This document shows positions 36,335-48,428 of a stretch of DNA of 64,000 nucleotides, one piece after another; the stretch's first letter is position 1; each line of letters opens with the position of its first letter. Below the pieces are notes generated by a model. The model was not told the DNA's origin. It saw nothing but the letters and a program-made list of their open reading frames with translations, and did not search any database. Made by a program: the position numbers and the translations under genes. Source of the stretch: Ifrita kowaldi (taxonomy: Eukaryota; Chordata; Aves; Passeriformes; Cinclosomatidae); NCBI GenBank assembly GCA_013398055.1, contig VZRS01015092.1, positions 1-64,000 on the forward strand. The letters are read 5' to 3'.

Positions 36335-36367
36335 GGCGACTGGGAGTGGACACCTTCTCTTCCCAGG
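36335..36367 (+). other. MYH10: MYH10 exon 2, 5' untranslated part
   Basis: These 33 bases run from a pyrimidine-rich acceptor (ccctctcctgacag) to the start codon. They contain no ATG and no stop in frame with the coding sequence. A non-coding exon must lie upstream; it is not identified here and may sit in the CpG-rich block or in the 297 bp gap. The acceptor could in principle serve more than one first exon. Confidence 0.8.
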
Positions 36368-36712
36368 ATGGCACAGCGGTCGGGGCAGGAGGATCCGGAG
36401 CGGTACCTCTTCGTGGACAGGGCTGTCATCTACAACCCTGCCACCCAGGCCGACTGGACTGCTAAAAAGTTGGTGTGGATCCCTTCGGAGCGCCATGGCT
36501 TCGAGGCAGCCAGCATCAAGGAGGAGAAAGGGGATGAGGTGTTGGTTGAACTGGCAGAGAATGGGAAGAAAGCGCTCGTCAATAAAGATGATGTTCAGAA
36601 GATGAATCCTCCCAAGTTCTCTAAAGTGGAAGACATGGCAGAATTAACCTGTTTAAATGAAGCCTCTGTATTGCATAATTTAAAGGATCGCTATTACTCT
36701 GGGCTCATCTAT
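36368..36712 (+). CDS. MYH10: MYH10 exon 2, coding part (start codon to residue 115)
   Basis: This exon encodes residues 1-115 of non-muscle myosin heavy chain IIB, an actin-activated ATPase that drives cytoplasmic contractility, cytokinesis and cell shape. The peptide starts MAQRSGQEDPERYLFVDRAV and contains the N-terminal SH3-like domain (roughly residues 31-81), then the highly conserved NPPKFSKVEDMAELTCLNEA segment that opens the motor domain. The R-S-G-Q-E-D-P-E-R start and the IYNPATQADW stretch separate it from MYH9 and MYH11, which differ there. The ATG at 36368 has A at -3 and G at +4, a good Kozak context, and no ATG lies between it and the acceptor AG at 36333-36334. The exon ends in phase 0 after ...SGLIY at a strong donor, GTAAGT (36713). 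One position reads V where I recall I in the family (DDVQKMNPP); this is conservative. Identification is from remembered family sequence, not an alignment. Confidence 0.97.
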
Positions 36713-39700
36713 GTAAGTACTAATTATGGGATCCATTCTGGGTGCTAATTCAGCTGACCTTACCTGATTCCCATCCCTGCTGTTTGAGTAGGTCTTGTCT
36801 TTGATTTTGGCAGCCTAAATACTTTGTATCCTCAGCGTTTACATTGGTCCAGAGTCTTTTTCCATGCTGTGTACAGGTCAAGAACTCTGTCATAAAACAA
36901 ATAATACAATTCTGTGAGCATCTTTTAGCCACAGAACATAAAATGACAGCTTGGGGGGCTCTGCTCGTGCTGCTCCTTGGAGCACTTGCCTCCTGCTGAA
37001 CCGATCCAGTGAGCAGTGGCAAGTGGCTTCCTTGAGCTGAGGGAGGTGACAAGCCCTCACTTTGCTGAATTGCTGTGTTTAATTGCTCATGTGAATGAGC
37101 ACATCTCTTGTTTTAACTTGCTGCATGTTAAAAATGGCAATAAGAGGCTCTGCTGGTATTGAAAAGATGAAGTTTGAGAGTACTGGGAGTGCAAAATGTC
37201 TTTTTGGAACTGAGTATCAGCCTAGTGGCCAGGAAGGGATGTGTTCAAGTGCTTAAAATAAAGCAATAAGATAAAGCTTTTTTTTTCCCAGTGGTTTTGA
37301 AGCACTAATTGAACATCTGGCTTATCACCATCTTGCTCTGGAGCTGGGAATCACAGCACCCTTGGTGCTGTGTCTGACCCTGCTCCTCCCTTGGGCTCTG
37401 CCCTAGGTCTGTGCCTCCAGTTGGGAGCAGCTCCTGCTCTCTTGGCAGGCTGATTGCACAGTGACTTGTTGGGTCAGGGAGTCAGGAACAGCTACAGGGA
37501 GACTTTCTGTCTCAAAAGACACTGGAACATCTGCTTAAATGCGTGGTTCACTTTATAAACACTTAAAGCTTAATCCATTTTATTTAGGCCTGATAGTTGG
37601 CTCATTTTCCCCTCCATCTGGGGATTAGGGGTTACATTTTTAGCTTGACCCTTGATAATATTTGGACTTATTAAAAATTATATGCAACTACAAAGTGTTT
37701 TTTTTGTATTTGTGTGTCCTTGTCAGTTTCCTCTTCCAAGGCCTTGCACCAAGGTGCTCACAGCAGAGCTGAGTGAAAAATACTTCTGGAATGATTCCTG
37801 CATAAGGAAGCTAATTGGACAATTAATAGGGACTGGACTGAAAACTAAAAGTAAACAGGTTGATAGGTCAAAAGTTTTCAGCCTGTGTATCAATCCTAAT
37901 GATGGCTGTTATGAAATTCATTACAACTATTATAGCCCTGTTTCATTATGCAGGTTAAAAACCTGCAGGCCTCAAATGTCACAGCAAGCTCTTGTGCAAA
38001 GACTGCAGCCAGCAAACACAGCCCCAGATGTCAGAACCTGTCCCTCGAGTGCACACAGAGGGTACAGGGCTGTGTCACTGCCTGGCTGACAAACCCTCCC
38101 TTTGGGAGAGCCTGGCTGCCCATGTGTGTGGGGTTTGTGAGATCCTGCAGGTGACTTACCTCTGTTCTCTTCCCAAAAGGATTCACTCTTTCTCTCTTGA
38201 GGCAGACTGGAACTTGTTCCTTGGCTGTGTGATGCTGCTGCCACGCGGGGGGATCAGGGCATGTGGATGTTGTGACAGACCTCCCTGGCCCCAGCTGGGA
38301 GAAGGTGGTTGGGGTTAAGAAGCTCCTGGATTTGTCTTTACTGGAGGCCTGAGTTACAGGGACGTTGCTGGAGGATGCTGCTCTTCCCAAGAACAGTGGC
38401 TCAGTGCAGCTGTCATAATTGGCTTCTTGGCTAAAATTAAAACCTGGCTTACTTTGTGAAGGTGTGGAGAAGTGCAGTGGTGAGAAGTGTCAAGGACTGA
38501 ATGCTGCAAAGATTCACAGGCCAGAGAGGAGCTGCAAGAACTCGAGCTGGGGGTTTTAGTGTTGGGGTCTCTCTTGGGGATCCCCACACTTCAGGAATGT
38601 GGTGCTGCTGTTGCTGCTGCTGGCACAGCCCAGAACCACTGCCCACAGTTCCTGTGTAAGGAAATTTACCCGGTGTAAGGAAAAGAGCCAAAGTTACCTG
38701 AGCTCAAGTGAGTTCTGGTGGCTTGGTCATAGTGACAGGAGCTGGTTAAAGGTTTGATTTCCAGGTTATTTCCCCATTATAACCAAACAAATGTTGGTGT
38801 CAAGCAGTTGAGGTGCAGGTGGTGAGTCTGATTTGGTGTCCTGGCATTTCCCAGCAGGCAGCATGCAGTGTTGCCTTTCTAGGAAGTGGAAGATGCAAGA
38901 ATGTCAACTGAAGCAGACACGTTTCCTTTCAATCCCTAGAAAGGAAACAAATGAGTTGAGGGATTTGGCCGGTGGGTCCAGTCATCTGCCTGTAATTTCT
39001 GTGTCCAGATGACTCTGCTGCAGGAACAGGGAGGCTGACTAAAGCCCAGAGTGACCTGGGCAGTGATGCTCACTTCCAAGAGTTTCATGTAACATCCAAG
39101 TAGGGATGGCCAGGAGTTTCTGGAACTTGCAGCATCTCTAATGCCTGCCAAGTGACATGACCTCAGGCTCTGAGCATCACTGCTGAGCTGTGGGAGATGA
39201 ACACAAGTGGAGAATATGGAAGATCAGTGGCTTGTAAAGGCATGATGTCAGTGCTTGGTCTGTCTTTTGGGGGTCTGTTCATGGCAGCACAGAACCCAAA
39301 AGGGATCAGGGCTTGTACAAGAACTGCTGGGAAGGGTGGTTGGGGTGTAAATTATGGTGATCCCAGTTTTGCTTTGGAGATGAGATAACCTTAATTTCTT
39401 GGTCCACTTTTAACATCACCTGTTCCATTTCTTGCCCCAAGGTTTATCTGGAGTGTAAGTGCTCGCTCTGTGAAGGTGCAACCACCTACAGCAGGTTTAT
39501 TTGTTTTCTCATTACTTGTGCCTTTGCTTGGAGTTTTCACTCTCCCTTGTGTTTCACAGCTAAACTTCCCCAAATCCTGTGCTTTTCTAGAGATATCAGT
39601 GTTTCTTACATATAATTTGAGTCACTAATGCTCTAAATTGATCCTTCATATCCTGCTGGAGTGGGTTTTGGTTCCTGTAAATGCTTGTGAATGTTGATTC

Positions 39701-40534
39701 TTCAGCTTCAAAATGGAACTATTCTGCCTGCCCTGCTTTGGAGTGGCCAGCTTTAATCCTGGCTTCAGCCTGCATTAGTGACATCCTTCAGCTGCAGATC
39801 AGGAACTGGAGGTGGTTCACTGGGAGGGCACCCAGGAGGAATACCCACAGGCTTAGGAGGTCCTTTGAAGATTTGGAATAAACATGATTTTGCTCAGACG
39901 GGTTTTGTGGTGGTTCTTGAATATCTTATCCCATGAACTGAGTTCCAGGTGACTTTCTGGGGGTGTTGATTTAAGAAAGGAGTAGTTCCAGTCAAAGGTT
40001 TGGGTCACTGAGGTCTGTGCCCTGAGCGAGGAAACGTCTTTATTCTTATAAAATCTGCATGTAAAATGCCACTGTGGAGGCTTCTGGATATCAGCCCTAG
40101 AGTTTGGTTTGTGCTCAAGCTGTGTCCACAAAATATGATTTCATAGGGGGAAGAAGTCTTTGAGTCAGACAGTGAGACAGAGAAATGAAATCCGCTGGTA
40201 AGGGTCCCTCACTGGATGCTGCTTTTTCAAGACCACACTTAATTCTTTGTCACAAGCTGTGATAGACAAGATTACTGCTCTGGTAATTTTCCCCTCATGA
40301 GGTTTGGGCTTTTTCATGAACCACCTTCCAAACTTGTCATGTTAGTCCTTCTTTTCACTTTAAGGGCAAGAGGATCTTTTTTCTTTTGAACTCAATATGA
40401 ATTTTAACACAAACCACACCACTTCTAGAGCTGCAAAAAGCAAAGTGATTCCTAATAATTCCAAATAATGTTTCAATGCTTTGTTAAGCAGCATTCTGGA
40501 TGCAAGTTTTGTACTATTGTGAAATTTGAAGTCA

Positions 40535-40650
40535 TAAAACATCAGAGTGGGTTGGGTTGGAAGGGACCTTAAAGCACATCTTATTCCTGCCCCTGCCATG
40601 GAAGGGACACCTTCCACCACCCCTGGTGGCTCAGAGGCCCCATCCAGCCA
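40535..40650 (-). mobile_element. MYH10: CR1 LINE fragment in MYH10 intron 2
   Basis: The blocks gggttgggttggaagggacc, then ttaaagcacatctt and ccctgccatggaagggacac, are the 3' end of avian CR1 in reverse orientation. Only about 115 bp remain. It is the only CR1 copy recognised inside MYH10 in this window. Confidence 0.92.
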
Positions 40651-42777
40651 GACTGTTTAAAAAAGTATGAAAGGCACTTCTGTTGATGAAAATGCAGGTA
40701 ATTGCATGAATCAAGAATGTAAATACCTCATTCCTACTTCCATGGAAAGCAGCTTGTTCTTGATATTGCAAACCCTGGCTGGAACTGGAATGAATAAGCT
40801 ACTAACTGTTAATGCTTCTAAGTCAGGGCTAGGTGACACTTTTCCCAGCAATATAAAGCTCTTTTGATGGCAAGAAAGACTCTTCAATCACACTTTTAAA
40901 GCATATTTTAAATTTACAAATGTCACCGTATGCGTCTCTTGTGAACAGGAATCGTTTTGTCAAACCCAGTGGGTCTCTCATGATTGTACAGGTTTGGCAC
41001 AAGGTTCTGGTTTTCCAGGGAAGCCCAACATCGGAGCAGCTGTGTTGTAGTGGTCTGACTGGTGACTGCAGGTGAACATCTGAGAAGTTTGGGATAAATG
41101 GCACGTTTCCCACTCAGTGGGTCTATAAACATCTGTTCTGAGATGGTCTGGCAGGACCAGGAGCCTGTGTTGTGCAGCCACAGTTCCCACTCCTGTACCC
41201 ACTGCAGTAGGATGGGATGAAGGAATGGCTCGCTCAAACACAGGGTGTAATTCAGCTGCAGTAAAAACCAAGGTATTCCAAATTCAATGGGCTTTATAGG
41301 CATTTATTGGAACAAATGTTGCTGTTGCCACATCTGTTGTAGGCCCAGCTTTCCTGGAGGAAGGCCCTTGCCCACAGTTGACTGTGTGGCTTTCTGATAC
41401 CCCCATAAATCATTGCAGCTACTCCTTAACTGCTTCCTGACCTCATTCAGTCAGGAGGATTAAAATGAACAGAATTTCTCAAATGCTTGACTTCGATTAA
41501 CCCGTGCCAGTATCCAGACGGCCTCTTGTGACTGGTGGGGGATGTTGGGGAGCCCCTGGGCTACGTTTGGGGGCTCAGGTACAGAGGGCAGGTGGGGACA
41601 GGTACCCAGGATGTGTGTGCTGTGGGGAAGGTCAGGTTAGAGCTCACTGGTTTTGCTGTGCCTCGAGGAAGGACAAAAAGCTGGTGGAACTTGAGGAAAG
41701 GTTTAGATTCAGCTTCAGAGTCCCCCAAACTCCAGTGAGCTGTGCATTATCTTCCTTGCCCACTCTCCCATGTTTTTTTAAGCCAAGACTTCTGAAAAAG
41801 CGTTGGAAGCTGTTTGTGTGAGGCTGAGAGTTCCTGGAAGCCTCCTGCTGGTTCTGCTCTCCTGGCACAGGACTGCTGGGTTTTCTTTCCACCAGTGAAG
41901 TAGAAAACGTGCTCATTGTTGTGCAAGTAAAACACTGCAGCAGGTATTTGTTGCTAATTGCAAGTGTTACCTCTCTGATGGGTCTGCAGCCCTGTTATTT
42001 CATTTTTAAATGTACTTTCCATTTTATTGGAACAGAAGAGGGAAAGAATGAGAACTATGCCATAGTCCCCAGTTCCAGAGCCTGCTGTGGGTGGCAGCTC
42101 TTCCAGCACTGCACTGGAGGAGCAGTCTTGAAGCTGTTCCTTCTGTTAAGCTGCTGCCTCCTGTGAGGCCTGAGTGTAACCTAGAACAATCTGTGGTATT
42201 ATATAAGCATCTGTGTTCTAATTGCTTTAATTTTCCTGCTGGTCCAGTTGGGAATGTTTCACGTTACTGCGTGTCAAAGATTGGTATTAAAAGAAACCTG
42301 CAAGAAATGGAGTTTGTTACTTAATTCTGTCTTTTTCCTCACACAAAGCAGTCTGGTGGATCTAATACCCAGCATCTGGCAGACAAAATGCTGGGGTTCA
42401 CCTTGGTGGAACTGCTTTGGCACAACTTTTTTTTTATATTAACTCTGATTTTTGGAAGACTCCTAAATGTGATCAAGTTGAGGGAATTCTGTGCAGGGTT
42501 AGAAATGTCTGAGGGACTTCAGAGAAGTGAATCAATGCCCTCCTTGCCCTCAGGCAAACAGAGGTATGCAGAAGTGCTTGTTCTTGTCAAACGCTGTGTT
42601 TCTATAAAAAAGGGTGGATTAAGAGTGTAAAAAGGAGCAGCTTTGCATTGTGGACTGCTGTCCAAGCACTCAGGTCAGTGCACTGTGCTGCAGGACACCC
42701 CTTCAGCCCCGTGCCTGTGTCAGAACGGTTGTAAAGCTGTCTGTGGAGCAGTCAGGCTCTGACATGCAGCTCTCCAG

Positions 42778-42822
42778 GATATTAATGTGAAATATTAATT
42801 AATGTGAAAGGATATTAATACT
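42778..42822 (+). repeat. Short AT-rich direct repeat in MYH10 intron 2
   Basis: The words gatattaatgtgaaa and attaatgtgaaaggatatta overlap in a short imperfect tandem arrangement. This is probably a small slippage product. Confidence 0.6.
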
Positions 42823-45519
42823 CCTCTGGCCCTGGTGCAAGCTCAGCTCGTGTTTTAGCTGTGAGCAGTTGCTGTGGCTGAGGCAGTTCTGAGCCCAGGC
42901 TGTGACCCTGAGTGTGCCTGTGTGAGAGGAGGAGCTGGCAGAGCAGGGCATGGCCTGCACTGCTGGGCTGAGGGGGGTTTTCTCTCTGAACACATCCCCT
43001 GAAGGCTGTGAATGTGAAAATTGGGCACTGCTGCGCCTCTGCTCGGCTCCAGCTGCAGAGAACATTCACAGACAGGTCACCTACAGTGTGGGCTGAGCTT
43101 TTTCATTAACAGCTGATGGATGTGTTGTGCTGCTTCCCTTTCTCATTCTCCTCCTCAGCTGCCCTGAGTAAATCCGTGGCTCTCATCCCCCAGCCTCTCT
43201 GACCTGAGCTGCCCAGGCTGTTCCTTACCCATGTTGGACACCCTTTGATTCCAATGTTGTGCCCACCCCAGGGCACAGCCTCACCTTCATCCCCTCTGAG
43301 GCTGAAGGGCTGCCTGCCCTTCTTTAGGGCTTGAATTGGATAACTTCAGGGAGAAAAGGTGCTCCGTGAGAAAACCATGTCTGGCTCAGGGAACTCAGTA
43401 GGGCTTGGAGTGTGAAAGGTGGGTCTGTAACCTCAGGAAGTGAAACCAGGCAGGAAAATGCTCTGTTGAGGCAATTTATCAACCTGGAGAGTGTCCTCCA
43501 CTCAGTTGTAGGATACTGCTTAAAATGTGTATTGCTTGCTGGGCTGGGAATGCTTTCTGTTTCAGGTAATAATGAGAGCTGTCTAGATGCTTACTTCAGC
43601 TTAATTATTGATACAGTAATAGAGTGAATCTGTCACTTTTTATATTTGAAGACTTGGAGATAAACGTTGAGCCTGTGTACTGGGGTGATGCAAACTGATT
43701 GTAACAGATGCCCAAACTGCATCTTGCTAACGTGCTCTAGAGAGGCCTTTCGATGTCATGGCAGGAGAGACCAACCTAAGAGCTGTAACAGCTTGTTCCT
43801 GGCTGCAGGAACTGGTGATCCAAGGGATAGCAGCAGGCTTTTTGCCCTTAACTCCTCCAGTGTGTGTGCACAGGGAAGGGCTGATGTGGTTTTAAGGGAA
43901 GACAGGCCACAAAAGCCCCTACTGCAGATTAGGAGCCTGAGCTCCCATGTGTTGTCACCTGGGAATAACACGCTCTGTTCCCTTCCGCCCACCTCCCTCC
44001 CAGGATGTGGGGATGGAACGGAGTTTGAAACAGGCCAGTGCCAGGATCCTGAACTCTGCAGGCTGGGACAGCTTACCAGAACCCAAATTATCACATGATA
44101 AACTACTGGATACAGGCTGCAAGCATCTGGAAACCTTCAAGCTGCACATTTAGTGTCCTGAAGGGGAGCTTGTATAACAAACCTCTGTCAGAGCTCTCCT
44201 TTACTTGTCTGGAGCCCTGCCTGGAGAGTGCATTCCAGGGTGTCTTATGGCTGTGGGTTGGTCCTGTCTGTTCCTGGGTAAAGCAGGAGTGTGTTCAAAC
44301 AACCAGCAGCAAACAGCTGATCCATGAGCTCAAGGTGAATCAGCATCTTTGCTTGCCTTTCAATTCTTAATGTACATATCCACCTCTGTCAGCTGAAAAA
44401 TGAGCCCAGGCTGGTTCTCCATGCAGACTGGGCCGTTACTGGAGCTCACCAGTGCTGATGCCAGCCCTTACTCCCGTCTGACAATTCCACCAGAGTCCAC
44501 ATACTGCAGGCTTGTATTCTTTAAGTAGGGTGTCCATTTGTTAAGCAGATGTGTGTATGTTTCTGCTAATTCCTCCTGTGGCTGCTCACCAAGAAGCTTT
44601 TTGAGGGGTTTTAAACAATCTCTACTTTTCGTGTGTTTGGTTTCCATGCAAAAAGCCCTTTCCTGCTTTTTTAGGCATGGTGATGTACTGTGAGACTTGC
44701 AGTTATAAAACAGCTCTGAAAGATTTTGGTACCATTTGCCTCCCTCCCAATTACATTTGGCTCATTAAAAGCATCCTTTCTGTGTTCCTCTGCCTACCAA
44801 GCCACAAAGACAACCCAGCAATATGTTCATATGTTGCTTTCTGCAATAGATGACAGTCAGGAAATTGGGAAAATTCACTTCCATCTTCCTATGAATAAAT
44901 TAAGGCTGTGCAGAGTGGTGCTGGTTTGAAAAAGGTCTCATTTTGAAATTCTGCAGGGAACCAGCAGGAGAGTGAACTGGGTAACAAATATGCAGGAAAT
45001 CAAGGTGTTGGAGTTCAAGGTGCTGCACGCAAAGAGCTGGCATGGCACAGAGGGAATGGTCTGCAATAAAAGCCTGTCCTTTAGATTTAGTTTCAAATAA
45101 ATGAACCCCAGCACTGGCAAATGTAGAATTTTGTGCTTCATAACTTCTAATTTGGCCCTGTTCAATACAGAACTTCTTCAGTTGACCCTTTGCAGTCGTC
45201 CAGGACATTTGTTGGCTTTCTCTGGATTGGCCAAGTTCTGTTGGCATCATTGGGCTTTGCTTATTCATCCTTCCAGGTTCACAGGTTCATCCAATTACTG
45301 CTTCAGGAGATAGCCAGGAAAGACTTCCAGGTTAGGTGTTATCAACAGTGGTCTGAAGGATTGTTAAGTTTGTTTTTTTAGGTTATTAATTCTTTATGTA
45401 GCTAAATAGTAACATTTACTCCATGTCTGTGCTGGGGAAATAAACTAAAGATGCCAAAGCAACTGAGGGGAGGAGAGAAGGATAACCTTCAAAGAGCTGT
45501 TCTGTCCCAGCACTTAAGA

Positions 45520-45550
45520 TTTCTTTTTCTTTTTTTTTTTTTAATTATTT
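45520..45550. repeat. Poly-T tract in MYH10 intron 2
   Basis: A T-rich run (tttctttttc followed by about 14 T) is a simple low-complexity tract. No poly-A-tailed insert could be recognised beside it on either strand. Confidence 0.85.
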
Positions 45551-48271
45551 AGCAGATCGATTTATTCATGTCTGGGGAAGGGCAGTGATTCTGGGGAAAA
45601 ACACCACCTTTCCTTTGGGAACATAAAATGCCAAAACAACTGGTCAAAGTTTTGGCTGAACTTGCAGAGAAATCGAGGTGTTGCTGTTGAAAGAGGGTCA
45701 CCAATGTAGCTGGGTTTTGCAGTTGTTCCCTTACAGCTTAACCAGTCTCTGGTTTGGGAGTTCTGTCCTTGCTCAGATGAGGAACCACAGCCCAGGGAGG
45801 TAAATTGCCAATCTCTGAAGCTGAGTGGGTGAAAAGCAGAGCAGGGCTCAGGGTGCTGCTGGGTGAGAGTCCAGAACCCTCCCGGAGGGCAGAGCTCTGC
45901 TGGCCTCAGCACGTTTCGGTGCCATGGCACTGCTCAGAGCCGTGCTGGGACAGGTCTGGAGTGGACTCTGGCTCTGGGAATTCCTTTCCCAGGCCCAGCT
46001 CTCCCCTGCAGTCAGCAATAACCAGCTCGCTCTCCTGAGCTGTGGCTGCACTGGAGGAGCACAGGGGAGGTGCTGCTCCGTGGTTCTGAGCTGTGGTTCT
46101 GTGGTGGGCTTGGTAAACATGTTCTTTCTTCTGGTTACCCTCGTTTGAAGCCTAGACCAGAAAGCAGGCTTGTGGCAGTTCTCAGAGCCTCCGTGTCACT
46201 GGTGGTGGTGGCAGATGGATGTGGGTGACCTCAGCTGAGCACAGGGAAGGCAGCTGGGAACGGGTGTCCATTGTTCAGCACTTAATTGGCTCCTTGGATG
46301 GTTGTACCGAGCTGTTAAAGTAACTGTCCTGCCTTCCCTCCCTTCCAGTATCACCAGTGACCATGAATGAGTTTGGGCAGGGAACTGCTTCTATTTCCAG
46401 CCAATTCTGTTTGACATTTGCCTGCAGGAGGATGCAGGTCAGTAAGTGAGGGCAAGAGCACTGATCCTGGCAGGAGGGACAGTGGTAGGAAAGGAGGCTG
46501 GGGAGGAACTGCCCACCTGCCAACAGACCCTTGTTATGTTGAGTTAATGACTGATAAGTTGTTCTTTATGCTTGGGTCAGTTGCCCTGATAAGATCTGTT
46601 TCCTTTCTCTTGAGAAATAAATACCTTGTTTAGGTGGTGAGGCCCTGCAGTTATCATCCAGCAGATCTGACCAAAGCAGAGGGAGTATTTTCCTACAAGG
46701 ACATAAGATGTCCCTATGTCAGGATATCTGGCTTAAAACCAAGTTCTCTTTCTTTGCTGATGGTGCTCCTGGACTCAGTTCAGAGAACACCTTCTGCCTG
46801 TCTTCCCAGAAGCTGGTGGAGGTGTAGAAAGGACAGGGGGCACCTTTTCCTCCAGATAAAATCTTTTATACTTGGAAAAGAAAAAAAAGGCAGATTGGGA
46901 CTTTCAGCTACTGTGTTCATACCAATGTAGCAGAAATACGTTTTTTTTAAACGGACAAATATTTTAAGAATCCTGAGTGACCTGCTCAGTACTCTGGGCT
47001 CTCAACAGCTGTCAATGCTGTCTGCTTATTATCCCCATTCTTTTTCTCCTCTCTCTTTCTGCAAAGGTAAGAAAAGTGGTTTTCCTGACCTTCAGAAAGA
47101 TACCTCCTATTTCTGCCAAACGTGGTCTCTCTTGCTCACATTCCTGAGCTGGTAAAGATGGGAATTTCAGTAATGACCAAAAAGAACACACTGTCCAAGC
47201 ATGTGAGGAGATAACAGTGAATGGAGAGATTCTGCTTTCTTGAAAGCAGTCAGTTCTGGTTGCTGCTGAAAGGGCCAGAGCCAACCAGATTCCTTGGATC
47301 AGGGAACACCCCGGGAGAGCTCTGGTGTGTGCAGGGAGCTGTGCTTGTCTGAGCTCAGCCTCTGATCCCGAGCCAGACCAGGCTCATCTGTCCCTCCCAC
47401 GCAGCCGAGTGTCCGTGGCTGCCTGGGCTCCTTCCTCTGCCAGGGATGGATGTTCCTGTGCTAACTTCCTCAGGAATAGCTGCTGTGGGGCAGAGGTGCA
47501 GCTGGCTGGAGGAGTCTGTGGTGCTTGGATCACAGGGAAATGCAGCCCTGTGGGCATTGCTTCAGTGTGGGCTCAGTTCTGCGACACTTGAGGCATTTTG
47601 GCTGAACAGAAATGTCTCAGTAAGAGTCAGTGAAATCAGCAATGTACAATTTGTGCTGGTTCCTTGATATTCTGGTAGTGCACTTCTGTGAAGTGTCAGC
47701 TCTGAAAGCAGAGTGTGAAACATCTGCAGGGCCAGGTGCCAGGGAGGGAATGACCCCTCTCTGGGATTGAGAAGGGCTGATGAGCAGGAAACACAGACAG
47801 ATATGAGAAAATAACAGGATAGCAGAAATCATGGTGGTTTGAAATAGGCTTTTCCCTCACCTAGATTATTTACTTGAGCAATGGGTATTATCAGTTCCTT
47901 TAAAATGAAAATAACTTGGGATGCACATTTTACTGAAGGAGGTGAACATCAAAAGGTGTCCATAAAGCTGGAGCTTGGCAAACGGAAGAGAGATTTAAAT
48001 GTCTGTGGGAAAGAGATCAGATACTCCTCTTCAAATTCACCTACGCTTATTATCTTTAAATTACTTTTTATGCAGGTAATTAAAGAGCCCTTTAAGAGAA
48101 CTAGAAACCAATAATTTGAATATAGCATGTACTTTGAGTTGCTCTACAGAAAGCACCTCAATTTTGTTTTAAGATAAATATTACAGAACCGTGGAAAGCC
48201 TTTCTGTTCTTTACGACTCTATTTCAATACTGTTTACTAACAGAAACGTTTGTTATTTTTTCTTTTTCCAG

Positions 48272-48428
48272 ACCTATTCAGGGCTGTTCTGTGTAGTCAT
48301 AAATCCTTACAAGAACCTCCCAATTTATTCAGAGAACATTATTGAGATGTACAGAGGGAAGAAGCGCCACGAGATGCCACCGCACATTTACGCCATATCC
48401 GAGTCTGCCTACAGGTGCATGCTGCAAG
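48272..48428 (+). CDS. MYH10: MYH10 exon 3 (residues 116-167)
   Basis: This 157 bp exon encodes motor-domain residues 116-167, from TYSGLFCVVINPYKNLPIYS through the KKRHEMPPHIYAISESAYRC region to LQ. The YSGLFCV-INPYK pattern and KRHEMPPHIYAI are hallmarks of conventional myosin heads, and the NIIEMYRG and SESAYRCML spellings fit MYH10 rather than MYH9 or MYH11. The acceptor is a long pyrimidine tract ending in ccag (AG at 48270-48271); the donor is CAAG followed by GTAAGG at 48429. It joins exon 2 in phase 0 and ends in phase 1, leaving the first base (G) of the Asp168 codon. The 157 bp length is, as I recall, the conserved size for this exon in non-muscle myosin II genes. Confidence 0.97.

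Larger units (their letters stand above)
36713..48271 (+). other. MYH10: MYH10 intron 2
   Basis: This phase 0 intron of about 11.6 kb runs from GTAAGT to a tttttctttttccag acceptor. It contains one short CR1 fragment (40535-40650), a poly-T tract near 45528-45542, and a small AT-rich direct repeat near 42778-42822. Otherwise it appears single-copy. The open frames inside it are short and unrecognised. The frame of exon 2 runs 12 codons past the donor before a stop at about 36746-36748, so retention of this intron would truncate the protein. Confidence 0.93.

Noticed and set aside
36713..36748. Continuation of the exon 2 frame by 12 codons
   Set aside because: This is past a consensus GTAAGT donor, and the known protein continues with exon 3 (TYSGLF). 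It is intron read-through.
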